From Pteria penguin (lineage: Eukaryota; Mollusca; Bivalvia; Pterioida; Pteriidae), in assembly GCA_035048485.1 (NCBI GenBank), contig CM068584.1:67456179-67520178 (forward strand): a DNA stretch of 64,000 nucleotides, in the 5' to 3' direction. The position numbers and the translations under genes were made by a program. The notes beneath the pieces are model-generated. The model saw only the letters and a program-made list of their open reading frames with translations, was not told where the DNA came from and ran no database searches. Within the stretch, counting starts at the first letter, position 1; each line of letters starts with the position of its first letter. Positions 45,101-51,375 of the stretch are shown piece by piece.

Positions 45101-47997
45101 ATACCACGAAAATAGACAGAACACTTATGCATCATGCAAACAGGCAATGATGCAGTTTTAAACCTTTCTTCATGGTATACCTCCATTGGATTCATTCCTT
45201 AATGGAGCTGCTGAGAACGGTCTTCATAAGCGTACATGTACTATCTACCTTCACTTCTATAAATCTTAATAAAATAGAAAAAAACTTCTAAAATTTTGTA
45301 TTCAAATTCTTTACAGAATCTCACTATCACTTCATTTTAAGCAACAAGGTACGAGAAAATCAAAGAAATTACCTGAAAACGTGCAAACACAACAAAATCT
45401 GAAAATCCCTCCAAAGAACAATACTTCTTAAGACACCCTTCTGCGAACCTCTCTTATGATACAGAACCAATGGAAATATGTGCCTTCTGGTGATAAACAA
45501 ACAATTCCTACCTCCCACACTATAAAGAACCGATGGTTTATCTCCCCACTCACATACACATTTTCATACATATGTCCCTTATGGTACAGAACCAATGTTA
45601 ACATGCATCTTCCACACATGATATAGAACCGATATACAACTGATAGTTACCTCCCACACACGATACAGTCATATGATACAGAACCATACACATAATACAA
45701 AATCAATATGCACATGTACCTTCCATATGATACAGAACCAATGCTGCATGTATCTCCCACACAAAATAGAGAACCGGTACATACAATGTACATGTACCTT
45801 CCATATGATACAGAACCAATGCCATCTCCCCCACAATACAGAACCACTGGTTACCTCCTACACTGAGACTGCATAGCTGACTAAATGTATGGCTTATCTC
45901 CCCCACAATACAGAACCACTGGTCACCTCCTACACTGAGACTGCTTAGCTGACTAAATGTATGGCTTATCTCCCCCACAATACAGAACCACTGGTTACCT
46001 CCTACACTGAGACTGCGTAGCTGACTAAATGTATGGCTTATCTCCCCCATAATACAGAACCACTGGTTACCTCCTACACTGAGACTGCATGGCTGACTAA
46101 ATGTATGGTTTCTCTCACACACAATACAGAACCACTGGTTACCTCCTACACTGAGACTGCATAGCTGACTAAATGTATGGCTTATCTCCCCCACAATACA
46201 GAACCACTGGTTACCTCCTACACTGAGACTGCGTAGCTGACTAAATGTATGGCTTATCTCCCCCACAATACAGAACCACTGGTCACCTCCTACACTGAGA
46301 CTGCGTAGCTGACTAAATGTATGGCTTATCTCCCCCATAATACAGAACCACTGGTCACCTCCTACACTGAGACTGCATAGCTGACTAAATGTATGGCTTA
46401 TCTCAAACACAATACAGAACCACTGGTTACCTCCTACACTGAGACTGCATAGCTGACTAAATGTATGGCTTATCTCACACACAATACAGAACCACTGGTT
46501 ACCTCCTACACTGAGACTGCGTAGCTGACTAAATGTGTGGGTTATCTCACACACAATACAGAACCACTGGTTACCTCCTACACTGAGACTGCGTAGCTGA
46601 CTAAATGTATGGCTTATCTCCCCCACAATACAGAACCACTGGTCACCTCCTACACTGAGACTGCATAGCTGACTAAATGTATGGCTTATCTCACACACAA
46701 TACAGAACCACTGGTCACCTCCTACACTGAGACTGCGTAGCTGACTAAATGTATGGCTTATCTCCCCCACAATACAGAACCACTGGTTACCTCCTACACT
46801 GAGACTGCATAGCTGACTAAATGTATGGCTTATCTCACACACAATACAGAACCACTGGTTACCTCCTACACTGAGACTGCGTAGCTGACTAAATGTGTGG
46901 GTTATCTCACACACAATACAGAACCACTGGTTACCTCCTACACTGAGACTGCGTAGCTGACTAAATGTGTGGGTTATCTCACACACAATACAGAACCACT
47001 GGTTACCTCCTACACTGAGACTGCATAGCTGACTAAATGTATGGCTTATCTCACACACAATACAGAACCACTGGTTACCTCCTACACTGAGACTGCATAG
47101 CTGACTAAATGTGTGACTTATCAAGAACAGGTTCCAGATATGAGCCTTTCTGGAGGCATTTATATCAATGTCCTCTCTTTCAGATAACACAGTAAAAACT
47201 GAGATCAGATGTCAGGGCAGACATGGCATGTTGAAGATCCCTTACTGCTTTAGGTTGATCCTTTACAAAAGTCTTAATTTCTGAGCACTGCATTTGGCAG
47301 ATTACATCATCATTCATGCAGGGTTCTTACTAGACTTTTGAAATCATGAGTCCCATTAAAATCTTGGGACTCATCTTCATTATAGATATTAAAGAAAATA
47401 AAATTTTTGTTGAGTCCCAAACCCATTTTGTCGAGTCCAGGACTTCTCTAGGTTAATGAGAACACTGATACATGTATACATAGAACTTATAACTGCCATG
47501 ATATCAGCACGATATAAAATAAGAATTAAACAAACAAGAAAACCATCCACACGATGCAGAGCTGATGCCTACAGGCATTCCACGAGATGTACCTTTTTAT
47601 TGGTAATTCTGACCTTCCATTCATCATGGTATATGTTACAAAACATACCTTGATATGAGGTGTTTGCACCCTTGAAATTGGTGTTAGCAAACTGACCATA
47701 GCTCCTAGTGCCAATATATCCACAACTTCTTTGACCACTTTGATTGTTGTCATCTCCAAAGAGAGAATTACTGGTCATGTGTCCATCATAACTCTTTTGA
47801 CCACTATAATTTTTGTGTAAGGACAATCCGTTATGGCCAGTGAAACCAAGATCACTTTGAGGTCCAGACTGGCAATGCTGACCATAAACATCATTTCTGG
47901 TTGTCCCACTGACATAACTGATCTCCATTGGTGCTGGTTGTGGTTGCCAAGAAGATGAATTATCAAAGAAATATTGCGATGTCGTCCAAGGAAACAT
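20733..47997 (-). CDS. nab: NAB (NGFI-A/EGR-binding) transcriptional co-repressor, 11 coding exons
   Basis: Joined exons: 47997-47649, 40530-40414, 39042-38905, 33213-32933, 31882-31727, 28354-28235, 27869-27736, 27200-27074, 25375-25179, 23472-23444, 21118-20733. All introns are GT-AG, phases agree throughout, and the total is 2034 nt (677 codons plus stop). Residues about 131-200 are NAB conserved domain 1 ([58 protein letters not shown]), which in NAB1/NAB2 and fly Nab binds the inhibitory domain of EGR factors and multimerises. Residues about 300-430 are domain 2 ([36 protein letters not shown]), needed for repression in the nucleus. Additions relative to the 487-525 residue human proteins are a 116-residue Q/N/G/S/Y-rich N-terminus and a coiled coil in exon 9. 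The C-terminus has VKCEPPD, a SUMO-type site like the vertebrate VIKTEPED end. Identity is very secure; the 5' UTR and alternative starts (Met123) are not determined. Confidence 0.93.
21152..21467. repeat. Composite 17/20-bp minisatellite in NAB intron 10
   Basis: Alternation of CAGCAGGTCACTGTCTGTGT and CAGCAGGTCATTGTCAC, beginning about 35 bp upstream of the exon 11 acceptor. Confidence 0.95.
21558..23420 (+). mobile_element. Core-repeat mobile element, family A, copy 1
   Basis: The head ACAAGAGGCCCAAGTGGACC leads to GCTCACCTGAG (21584-21594). The tail contains GACGGACGGAC and then CTCAGGTGAGC (23405-23415), the perfect inverse, followed by TAAAAA. Between lie two copies, 649 bp apart, of a core block with a hairpin (ACATCTAAA/TTTAGATGT) and a B-box-like GGTTCAAATCC on the minus strand. 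No transposase frame is present. The shape recalls the bivalve pearl-type non-autonomous elements with internal tandem cores, but the class is not proven. It lies in NAB intron 10, antisense to NAB. Confidence 0.8.
23444..23472 (-). CDS. nab: NAB exon 10, 29-nt micro-exon
   Basis: Between a TCTTACAG acceptor and a GATG|GTAAGT donor, encoding [11 protein letters not shown] with both junction codons completed by the neighbours. Phase agreement on both sides is the main support. Skipping it would shift the frame of the last exon. Confidence 0.8.
23490..24325. repeat. 39-bp minisatellite in NAB intron 9, about 21 copies
   Basis: The unit is CAGGAGGAATGGCGACCAAA followed by ATGTCAGTATGATACACTA. 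The period is a multiple of three, so both strands carry long repetitive frames (minus 23452-24408, plus 23722-24324) without homology. Confidence 0.97.
24390..24945. repeat. 32-bp minisatellite in NAB intron 9, about 17 copies
   Basis: The unit is CAATATATAAACATCCCCAA followed by AGCATTCAGGTA, with a variant AAGGTAGCCAGG. It adjoins the 39-bp array. Confidence 0.97.
25179..25375 (-). CDS. nab: NAB exon 9, coiled coil
   Basis: Encodes 65 residues dominated by Q, E, K, L and S with heptad-like leucine/isoleucine spacing ([20 protein letters not shown] onward). It is probably a coiled coil used for multimerisation; vertebrate NABs lack a segment this long. Donor GCAG|GTATAT, phase 2. Confidence 0.85.
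25445..26835. repeat. 40-bp minisatellite in NAB intron 8, about 35 copies
   Basis: The unit is CTCAGACAGAATATTACCAT followed by CAGACCATTATCCTACCATC. The array is open for 375 codons on the plus strand because the unit has no stop in any plus frame; this is not a gene. Confidence 0.98.
27074..27200 (-). CDS. nab: NAB exon 8
   Basis: Acceptor TTGCAG, donor GACTCT|GTGAGT. Encodes [20 protein letters not shown]. The KRPRLD basic patch is at the place of the KRIKVED nuclear-signal-like region of human NAB1. Confidence 0.88.
27440..27595. repeat. About 33-bp tandem repeat in NAB intron 7
   Basis: Four to five diverged copies of ATCAAGCTGCCATCTACACC followed by ATCTGACAACAAC. Confidence 0.9.
27736..27869 (-). 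CDS. nab: NAB exon 7, end of conserved domain 2
   Basis: Encodes [20 protein letters not shown] then LFPLARQVV, matching the [20 protein letters not shown] motif of NAB1/NAB2. Donor CCAG|GTAGAG, phase 2. Confidence 0.94.
27965..28240. repeat. 17-bp minisatellite carrying the NAB exon 6 donor junction
   Basis: On the minus strand the unit is CATGAGGTATGATGTCA. Thirteen copies of GAG|GTATG precede and match the real exon 6 donor (CATGAG|GTATAATG at 28235). The array begins exactly at that splice junction and runs into intron 6. Confidence 0.95.
28235..28354 (-). CDS. nab: NAB exon 6, core of conserved domain 2
   Basis: Exactly 40 codons, phase 0. [20 protein letters not shown] followed by DSKRK is diagnostic for NAB. 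The donor GAG|GTATAA sits at the edge of a 17-bp array whose units repeat the same GAG|GTAT junction. Confidence 0.95.
28430..28755. repeat. 42-bp minisatellite in NAB intron 5, about 8 copies
   Basis: The unit is ACATAACCATGACACAGACA followed by GTGATGCACCAGGGTCAAATCT. Confidence 0.96.
28756..29049. other. Intronic AT-rich stretch, nothing recognised
   Basis: Part of NAB intron 5 with no repeat, exon or motif of note. Confidence 0.5.
29050..29545. repeat. 43-bp minisatellite in NAB intron 5, about 11 copies
   Basis: The unit is TCCATCTGTCTGGTCCATGT followed by GTCAGGCCCTGTTGTCATGTCAG, partly with a shorter CACATCAGCCTG variant. All plus-strand frames are largely open. Confidence 0.96.
29719..31490 (+). 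mobile_element. Core-repeat mobile element, family B, copy 1
   Basis: The head carries an AGTCTC/GAGACT hairpin and AGCTCTACTG (29745-29754). The tail carries ACGGACGGATGTCCGGACAA, a CTGGTC/GACCAG hairpin and CAGTAGAGCT (31476-31485), the exact inverse of the head motif, then AAAAAC. Between lie about ten tandem cores of 146 bp (spacing of AACAAGATTT at 30067, 30213, 30358, 30504, 30650, 30796, 30942), each with AACAAGATTTTGGGACCACG and CCTAATTATGGTCTC-type text. One copy has an expanded G run at 30972-31006. There is no open frame for a transposase. It lies in NAB intron 5, antisense to NAB. Confidence 0.82.
31491..31726. other. Short intron 5 segment before exon 5
   Basis: AT-rich; nothing beyond the exon 5 donor GTAAGA at its edge (31721-31726). 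Confidence 0.5.
31727..31882 (-). CDS. nab: NAB exon 5, start of conserved domain 2
   Basis: Exactly 52 codons, phase 0 at both ends. [20 protein letters not shown] and the KKPINKEIA end align with the start of the repression domain. Confidence 0.9.
31883..32932. other. NAB intron 4, free of tandem arrays
   Basis: About 1 kb of AT-rich sequence without minisatellite, mobile element or open frame. It is the cleanest intron of the gene. Confidence 0.6.
32933..33213 (-). CDS. nab: NAB exon 4, serine/threonine/proline-rich linker
   Basis: Acceptor TTTTTCAG, donor CATG|GTAATT, phase 1 in and phase 0 out. Encodes a 93-residue S/T/P-rich segment with several SP and TP sites between the two conserved domains, as in vertebrate NAB proteins. 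A nearer GC donor (CAG|GC) exists but would break the phase with exon 5. Confidence 0.88.
33243..33368. repeat. 24-bp tandem repeat in NAB intron 3, about 5 copies
   Basis: Units of the type TATGACATGCAAGTGGACCT followed by GCT, starting about 30 bp upstream of the exon 4 acceptor. Confidence 0.93.
33461..33958. repeat. 35-bp minisatellite with 16-20-bp variants in NAB intron 3
   Basis: The unit is AAACAATGGATACCCACCCA followed by CAATTAGAAACACAG; many copies lack the second half. Several frames are open on both strands by composition only. Confidence 0.96.
34013..34792. repeat. 33-bp minisatellite in NAB intron 3, about 23 copies
   Basis: The unit is CTAGATGGCAAACAACTACA followed by GTATGGCCTACAC, with a CCCACAA variant for CCTACAC clustered in two blocks. 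The 33-bp period leaves frames of 220-277 codons open on both strands; no homology is seen. Confidence 0.98.
34800..35085. other. Intron 3 spacer
   Basis: AT-rich sequence without recognised features between the 33-bp array and the family C element. Confidence 0.5.
35085..35898 (+). mobile_element. Core-repeat mobile element, family C
   Basis: The head contains ATACGCCCGTC (35104-35114), which forms part of a CCCGTC/GACGGG hairpin. The tail contains GCGGACGGACGGACAGATGG and then GACGGGCGTAT (35882-35892), the perfect inverse of the head motif, followed by AAAAAG. The interior has about four diverged tandem cores (CATTCTGTATNAGTTT at 35293, 35466, 35628 and 35771). No transposase frame. It lies in NAB intron 3, antisense to NAB, about 30 bp from a family B copy. 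Confidence 0.8.
35930..37920 (+). mobile_element. Core-repeat mobile element, family B, copy 2
   Basis: Head AGTCTCTGTCGAGACT and AGCTCTACTGGT (35949 onward); tail GTCCGGACAACGGACAAAGG, the CTGGTC/GACCAG hairpin and ACCAGTAGAGCT (37904-37915), then AAAAAC. It differs from copy 1 by about 1 kb of non-core sequence (35990-36950, with C- and G-rich runs) before six diverged 146-bp-type cores. It lies in NAB intron 3, antisense to NAB. Confidence 0.78.
37921..38028. repeat. 20-bp tandem repeat, five copies
   Basis: AAACTATACATGTAGGACTT repeated directly behind the family B tail, its first copy fused to the A-rich end of the element. Confidence 0.95.
38029..38904. other. NAB intron 3 proximal part
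   Basis: AT-rich sequence with scattered ACATGTA words; no gene or repeat array. It ends at the exon 3 donor GTGACT. Confidence 0.55.
38905..39042 (-). CDS. nab: NAB exon 3, second half of conserved domain 1
   Basis: Acceptor ATTACAG, donor CCAG|GTGACT. Encodes [20 protein letters not shown] through [14 protein letters not shown]. Its acceptor and first 20 nt are multiplied in the tandem array that begins immediately upstream (39043 onward). Confidence 0.95.
39043..40125. repeat. Minisatellite built from the NAB exon 3 acceptor (about 68-bp units)
   Basis: On the minus strand each unit holds ATTACAG, then the first 20 nt of exon 3 (GTGGGGATGACGTACAGCAG), then GTATTTATATGAC. In the real exon CAGCAG is followed by TTATGTGAGG, so in the repeats this piece is bordered by AG on one side and GT on the other. 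About 15 copies are present, with a few base variants (for example ACATCGTCC and AACGTCATC). Confidence 0.95.
40414..40530 (-). CDS. nab: NAB exon 2, first half of conserved domain 1
   Basis: Acceptor TTTCAG, donor CAGG|GTATGA, phases 1 to 1. Encodes [20 protein letters not shown] and IAQG, nearly identical to the start of the EGR-binding domain in NAB1/NAB2. Contains Met123, a possible alternative start. Confidence 0.93.
40531..41040. other. NAB intron 1 segment
   Basis: Contains a short TTAGTTTAGTTAC tandem repeat (about 40740-40795) and TACATG-rich text; otherwise unremarkable. Confidence 0.5.
41041..42012 (+). mobile_element. Core-repeat mobile element, family A, copy 2
   Basis: Head ACAAGAGGCCCAAATGGGCC (an AGGCCCA/TGGGCCT hairpin) and GCTCACCTGAG (41067-41077). 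Tail GACGGACGACGGACGCTGC and CTCAAGTGAGC (41995-42005, one mismatch to the inverse), then TAAAAA. It contains about five tandem cores of 145 bp, each with TTTGGTGAAATTCTGTGCAG and CCAATGGCGGCCATCTTGGA. The head and tail are those of copy 1 while the core is different and longer in copy number. It lies in NAB intron 1, antisense to NAB. Confidence 0.82.
42013..42765. other. NAB intron 1 segment, nothing recognised
   Basis: AT-rich, without repeats or frames of interest. Confidence 0.5.
42770..42950. repeat. 25-bp tandem repeat, about 7 copies
   Basis: AGCACTGACCAGCACTAGAC followed by ACAAG. Confidence 0.95.
43070..44795. repeat. 19/20-bp two-letter minisatellite in NAB intron 1, about 88 copies
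   Basis: Two unit types alternate irregularly: ACACAGTAGTAATACCACCT (20 bp) and ACACAGTAGTAATACATGT (19 bp), with ACACTG for ACACAG in the second half. Long minus-strand frames (43058-44573) arise from the unit and have no homology. Confidence 0.98.
44800..45425. other. NAB intron 1 segment
   Basis: No repeat array, RNA or exon recognised. Confidence 0.5.
45430..45855. repeat. Diverged flank of the 72-bp array
   Basis: Loose, variable copies of GATACAGAACCAATG with CCTTCCATAT or CCTCCCACAC lead into the regular array at 45860; they appear to be its older, decayed edge. Confidence 0.7.
45860..47110. repeat. 72-bp minisatellite in NAB intron 1, about 17 copies
   Basis: The unit contains CAGAACCACTGGTTACCTCC, TACACTGAGACTGCATAGCT and GACTAAATGTATGGCTTATC. 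As 72 is divisible by three, the minus strand is open for 495 codons (45703-47190). The 24-residue repeat shows no known domain, lies inside an intron of NAB and is best explained as a by-product. Confidence 0.97.
47111..47648. other. NAB intron 1 proximal part
   Basis: Contains a short duplicated TCCCATTAAAATCTTGGGAC-type palindromic stretch near 47350 and no array. It ends at the exon 1 donor. Confidence 0.5.
47649..47997 (-). CDS. nab: NAB exon 1 (residues 1-116)
   Basis: Starts at ATG 47995-47997 with an in-frame TGA 12 nt upstream and ends at a strong CAAG|GTATGT donor, phase 1. The peptide is rich in Q, N, G, S and Y with tyrosine/glycine spacing like a low-complexity activation or condensate-forming segment (inference). 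It has no counterpart in vertebrate NAB. It joins exon 2 in frame (SYQ-EQPLVAM), which supports it although the conserved domain begins only in exon 2. Confidence 0.75.
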
Positions 47998-50150
47998 TCT
48001 GGTTCCTCACAGACATTCCCACACTTACAACATTCCAATGTCGTAGTCACCAATCATCAGTTTTATGACAGCTCTCTTAAGCCATTGTAATCAGTGAGTA
48101 CTACACTATACAATGCTTCAGTCTCACTATACACTTGGTTCTACAAGGTTTTAACTTAAGAGATAAACTAGTCCATGCACACTAAGCATTACATGATAAA
48201 CACAGCAGTATCAACACTGTCAAAACTAATTGACATAATACTTATCCATAACAACTTCATAAAAACTCAGTAAAACTGCCCTAAGGTAAAGCTAATTGCT
48301 ATTCTCTAAGTACCCAGCCTACTCAGAGCATTTTCTGGCGTCGCAGCATAAACCAGGATAAATGTGATATACCTTATTACCTATCATGTTGTTGATGAGC
48401 AGCTGTCAACTTCAGCTCAAACAAGAGGCCCATGCTGCCTAACTAACTCTACTGGATTAGCAGCAAGTCTATCATGTCTTAAGAAAACAACTTAATAATC
48501 ATGTCTGCCTTCTATAGAAAATGTTTTAAAAATGAGGATATGAAATAAGTATTTTCAAATTTAGATTCTGGATCTTCCTGGTTTAAAAACAGTCCCACTT
48601 CCTTTTCTTTTTTTTTTAAAACAAATTCTATTAATTTCATGTCATCCAGGTTTCAATGAAAGATTCATGTACATGTATTCCAAATGCTTTGTTCGTCTAC
48701 AGTAAGACAAAACAAATCTTTTGTGATATACTTTCAACCGTTTTCCTAACATATATATTACTGCTGTGACAGAGACATATGAGCAAGGTTAAAACTCTCG
48801 ACAATGAGCTAGCTTTTCTGGCAATGTGGTTATCCTCACCAGTCACCTAGCTTTGTTTTAAAATTAGGCAATGTCGTGTGCGGGCAGTGTCTGGAAGGGA
48901 GACCCACAGACATGTTACAAATTGTGGCAGCTTTTTGACTGGCACCTGAGAGACCAGTCTCCTACATGTAGTCATCCTCTGTGGATGGGCAGGCGGCTGG
49001 CCTGAGGGCAGGGAGTTCCTGCAACACTAGACTGGATGTCTACTGTAGGAAAGGTCACTTGGTTGTTCAGAAAAACCAATAGGTCTAAGCTTCGGGTCAA
49101 AGCTTAAGTGAAGAGGGAGTAATATGATGAAGACATATAAGCGACATTTACATCCTCACCAGAGAGTTAACTTTACTGCCATGTGGTTATCCTTGCCCAG
49201 CTTTATTGCAGAGTTAAGCAGCATGGAGTGTGGGCAGTGATTGGTCAGGTGACCCACCTCACACTTTGCCATGCATGTATATGTTACTTATCAATTTTGT
49301 CAAATGATTTCTGTCTGACCGAAACCCCTGTGATGCCGTGGGTATATTAAAATAAGGTTTGAGGGGAAAGAACTTCACACTAGCTCCTGTTGTTCTGCTG
49401 AATACCTCATATTCTGATCAAATAGACTTTCATCATGTTTATAATAAATTTGTTGTCAAGCTTCCTTTTATTTATATTTTTAATAGTATTGGCTGGTGTT
49501 TTTTTTTTTCTGATTAAATGTTTTTGTTTCGTTTAGTTATTGTATACAACATGTGCCCCTCTCCTGGGTATGGAGGAGTATTAAACAAAGTATTCCCAAA
49601 ACTTTGGGTCAATTTTGAAGTTGGACATTTATTTGGACTTTCTTTTGCTAAATTTAAAAAAAAAAGTGAATATTGACTCTAATCCCATGAACACCCCCCT
49701 TTTCTCTATAATTTCCCATAAACTTTTAGAGATTGTTACTGTTAGATCTGCCCTTGTACTTGTAGTATATGCTATTTATTCATACAAACACAGCTGTAAT
49801 AAATCTGCCATACAGAAAAATAAGGAGACACGTTAGTTAAACTTTTAATAGTCTACTAATAATGTAATATTTGACTTAGTATTTACATATTTATAAACTA
49901 AACACACACACCCTCCCCCATTTCGTTAACAGAGATTGTGATACAAGGAGTCTCAATGTCAAATTAAGATAATTCTATTGCCGTATTACTGTTTTGTCTT
50001 GTATTTTACACAGAAGGAGACCGACCTCGAAGAATCTAAACAAGACTTGTCGTTTCCTGTCGCCCCTTTCTTGGGCCCCTCACAGAACGTAACACGTTTT
50101 CCCCTCACTGTTTGATATTGAAGTCAAAACGAAATGAAACAAGTAAAGTG
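47998..50150. other. NAB 5' flank or 5' UTR intron
   Basis: Holds a partial family A head (48420-48432, ACAAGAGGCCC) and two diverged direct copies of a block of about 110 bp (48781-48930 and 49150-49262, sharing TGTGGTTATCCT and GTGTGGGCAGTG-type text). No coding exon recognised. A non-coding first exon of NAB probably lies at the far end. Confidence 0.45.
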
Positions 50151-50188
50151 TAAAATATTACAAAGTGCAACAGAGTAAGGACTCCCCG

Positions 50189-50198
50189 CTATATATAC
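50189..50198 (-). promoter_or_regulatory. TATA-like box for minus-strand transcription
   Basis: GTATATATAG on the minus strand between GC-rich flanks, with an initiator-like TTACTCT about 20 bp downstream. It would fire towards NAB exon 1. Spacing to the initiator is shorter than usual. Confidence 0.35.
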
Positions 50199-50489
50199 CG
50201 TTATTGTTACCTCCAGGCCGATGTATAGCTTCACAATGCCTCCACTAATTCAACGACATTTTGTTAACGCGACCCTGGGGGTGATTGAAGTCGTGCATGT
50301 TGAAACCAATACAGCGATGCGGATGTTTTTATTTCTGTACTTCCCATTCTAACAGGATTCATAAGTTTATGAAGAGATTCTTACCTTATACAAGTAACCA
50401 CCACACAACCTTTATTCCTTATCTAGGCTTTTTATCAAGCAGATCCCTGCCCTAACAAAATGGCTGGCAGGGTGGGGGCAGGATCGATG

Positions 50490-50650
50490 GGGTAATTTCC
50501 ATATATGGTGGAGATTTCCTACGTCACGATCTCCTCGTGCTGTCTCCCGGGCCCTGATTGGTTGCCGACCCCACGTGAATGTAAGTTTCGATGGGTAGGA
50601 ACCGACTATTTGTGTATGACGTGTAGCCTGAGGGGCGTGGGAGATTCCGG
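50490..50650 (-). promoter_or_regulatory. Candidate NAB promoter: CArG box, CRE-like sites, CCAAT, E-box, EGR-like site
   Basis: CCATATATGG (50499-50508) is a perfect serum-response CArG box. TACGTCAC (50520-50527) and TGACGTG (50617-50623) are CRE-like. CCAAT is on the minus strand at 50557-50561, and CACGTG at 50572-50577. GCGTGGGAG (50635-50643) is one base from the EGR site GCGTGGGCG. The region is visibly richer in G+C and CpG than its surroundings. SRF plus CREB sites are typical of immediate-early genes, and EGR-driven NAB expression is known in vertebrates. Assignment to NAB is by position and strand of the CCAAT box. Confidence 0.5.
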
Positions 50651-50699
50651 TACCTGACCGCTCTTATCGCGATCGTTACTTGGCATGTCTCGGCGCTCC

Positions 50700-51370
50700 G
50701 AGGGGGTGTGTAGTCAGGTAATCTTTATTGAAGACACACTCGGGTTATTTTTATCCCGACCTGGGGTCACGGATTTCAGAGGAGGGGGTGTTTTATATAA
50801 TATTTGCACATCAGTCTTCGATAGTGTGTGTGTATATACCGCGATCTATAGAGCTTTTATCAGTAAATGTTGTGCGTGGCCCCTTCACACCAGAGACACG
50901 AGGGCGTTTAATTAAGTTTGGAGTAGGGCCAGGAACACTTAGGGTAATACAAGGTCAATACTTGGGAGTGATTGAAGGTTACAAAGTCTGAGGCGGATCC
51001 TACCCCACGCACACGGATACTCATTTGTTATATATTGTTATTAATTTCGTTTTGATTATAAATGTATGTTCTTCATTTATGTGAAACTAATTATCTAAGA
51101 ATCTTCTATCTAAAATGAATTTAACGAAATAAGATCATTTGAATGGTCAACGAGCCGTGGGCTAAGTAACGCGACGCGTCCAGAAAAGGGGTGGGGGGTG
51201 GGGGGTTGGGTTTCCACTGTGCCCGAGTAGCGGACCATGTGTAATTTGAAAGTTACATATAGACCCGTCAGCTGGAACAGATACACTTTGAAACTACAAT
51301 CAGGTTTCTCCATCCCCCCTTTATCAATGATGTCTACATTACTGTTTACTTTTTATGGCTCTTCAAATAT
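50700..51370. other. Intergenic stretch with a G-quadruplex motif
   Basis: Short plus-strand frames here (50685-50991) lack homology and splice support. GGGG T GGGGGG T GGGGGG TT GGG at 51188-51210 fits an intramolecular G-quadruplex. Confidence 0.6.
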
Positions 51371-51375
51371 CACGT

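Noticed and set aside
45703..47190. 495-codon open frame on the minus strand
   Set aside because: It is the 72-bp array read in a frame without stops, lies in an intron of NAB and shows no known domain.
50685..50991. Two short plus-strand frames near the promoter
   Set aside because: No homology, no good splice donor and no codon-level support; probably chance frames in a GC-richer stretch.
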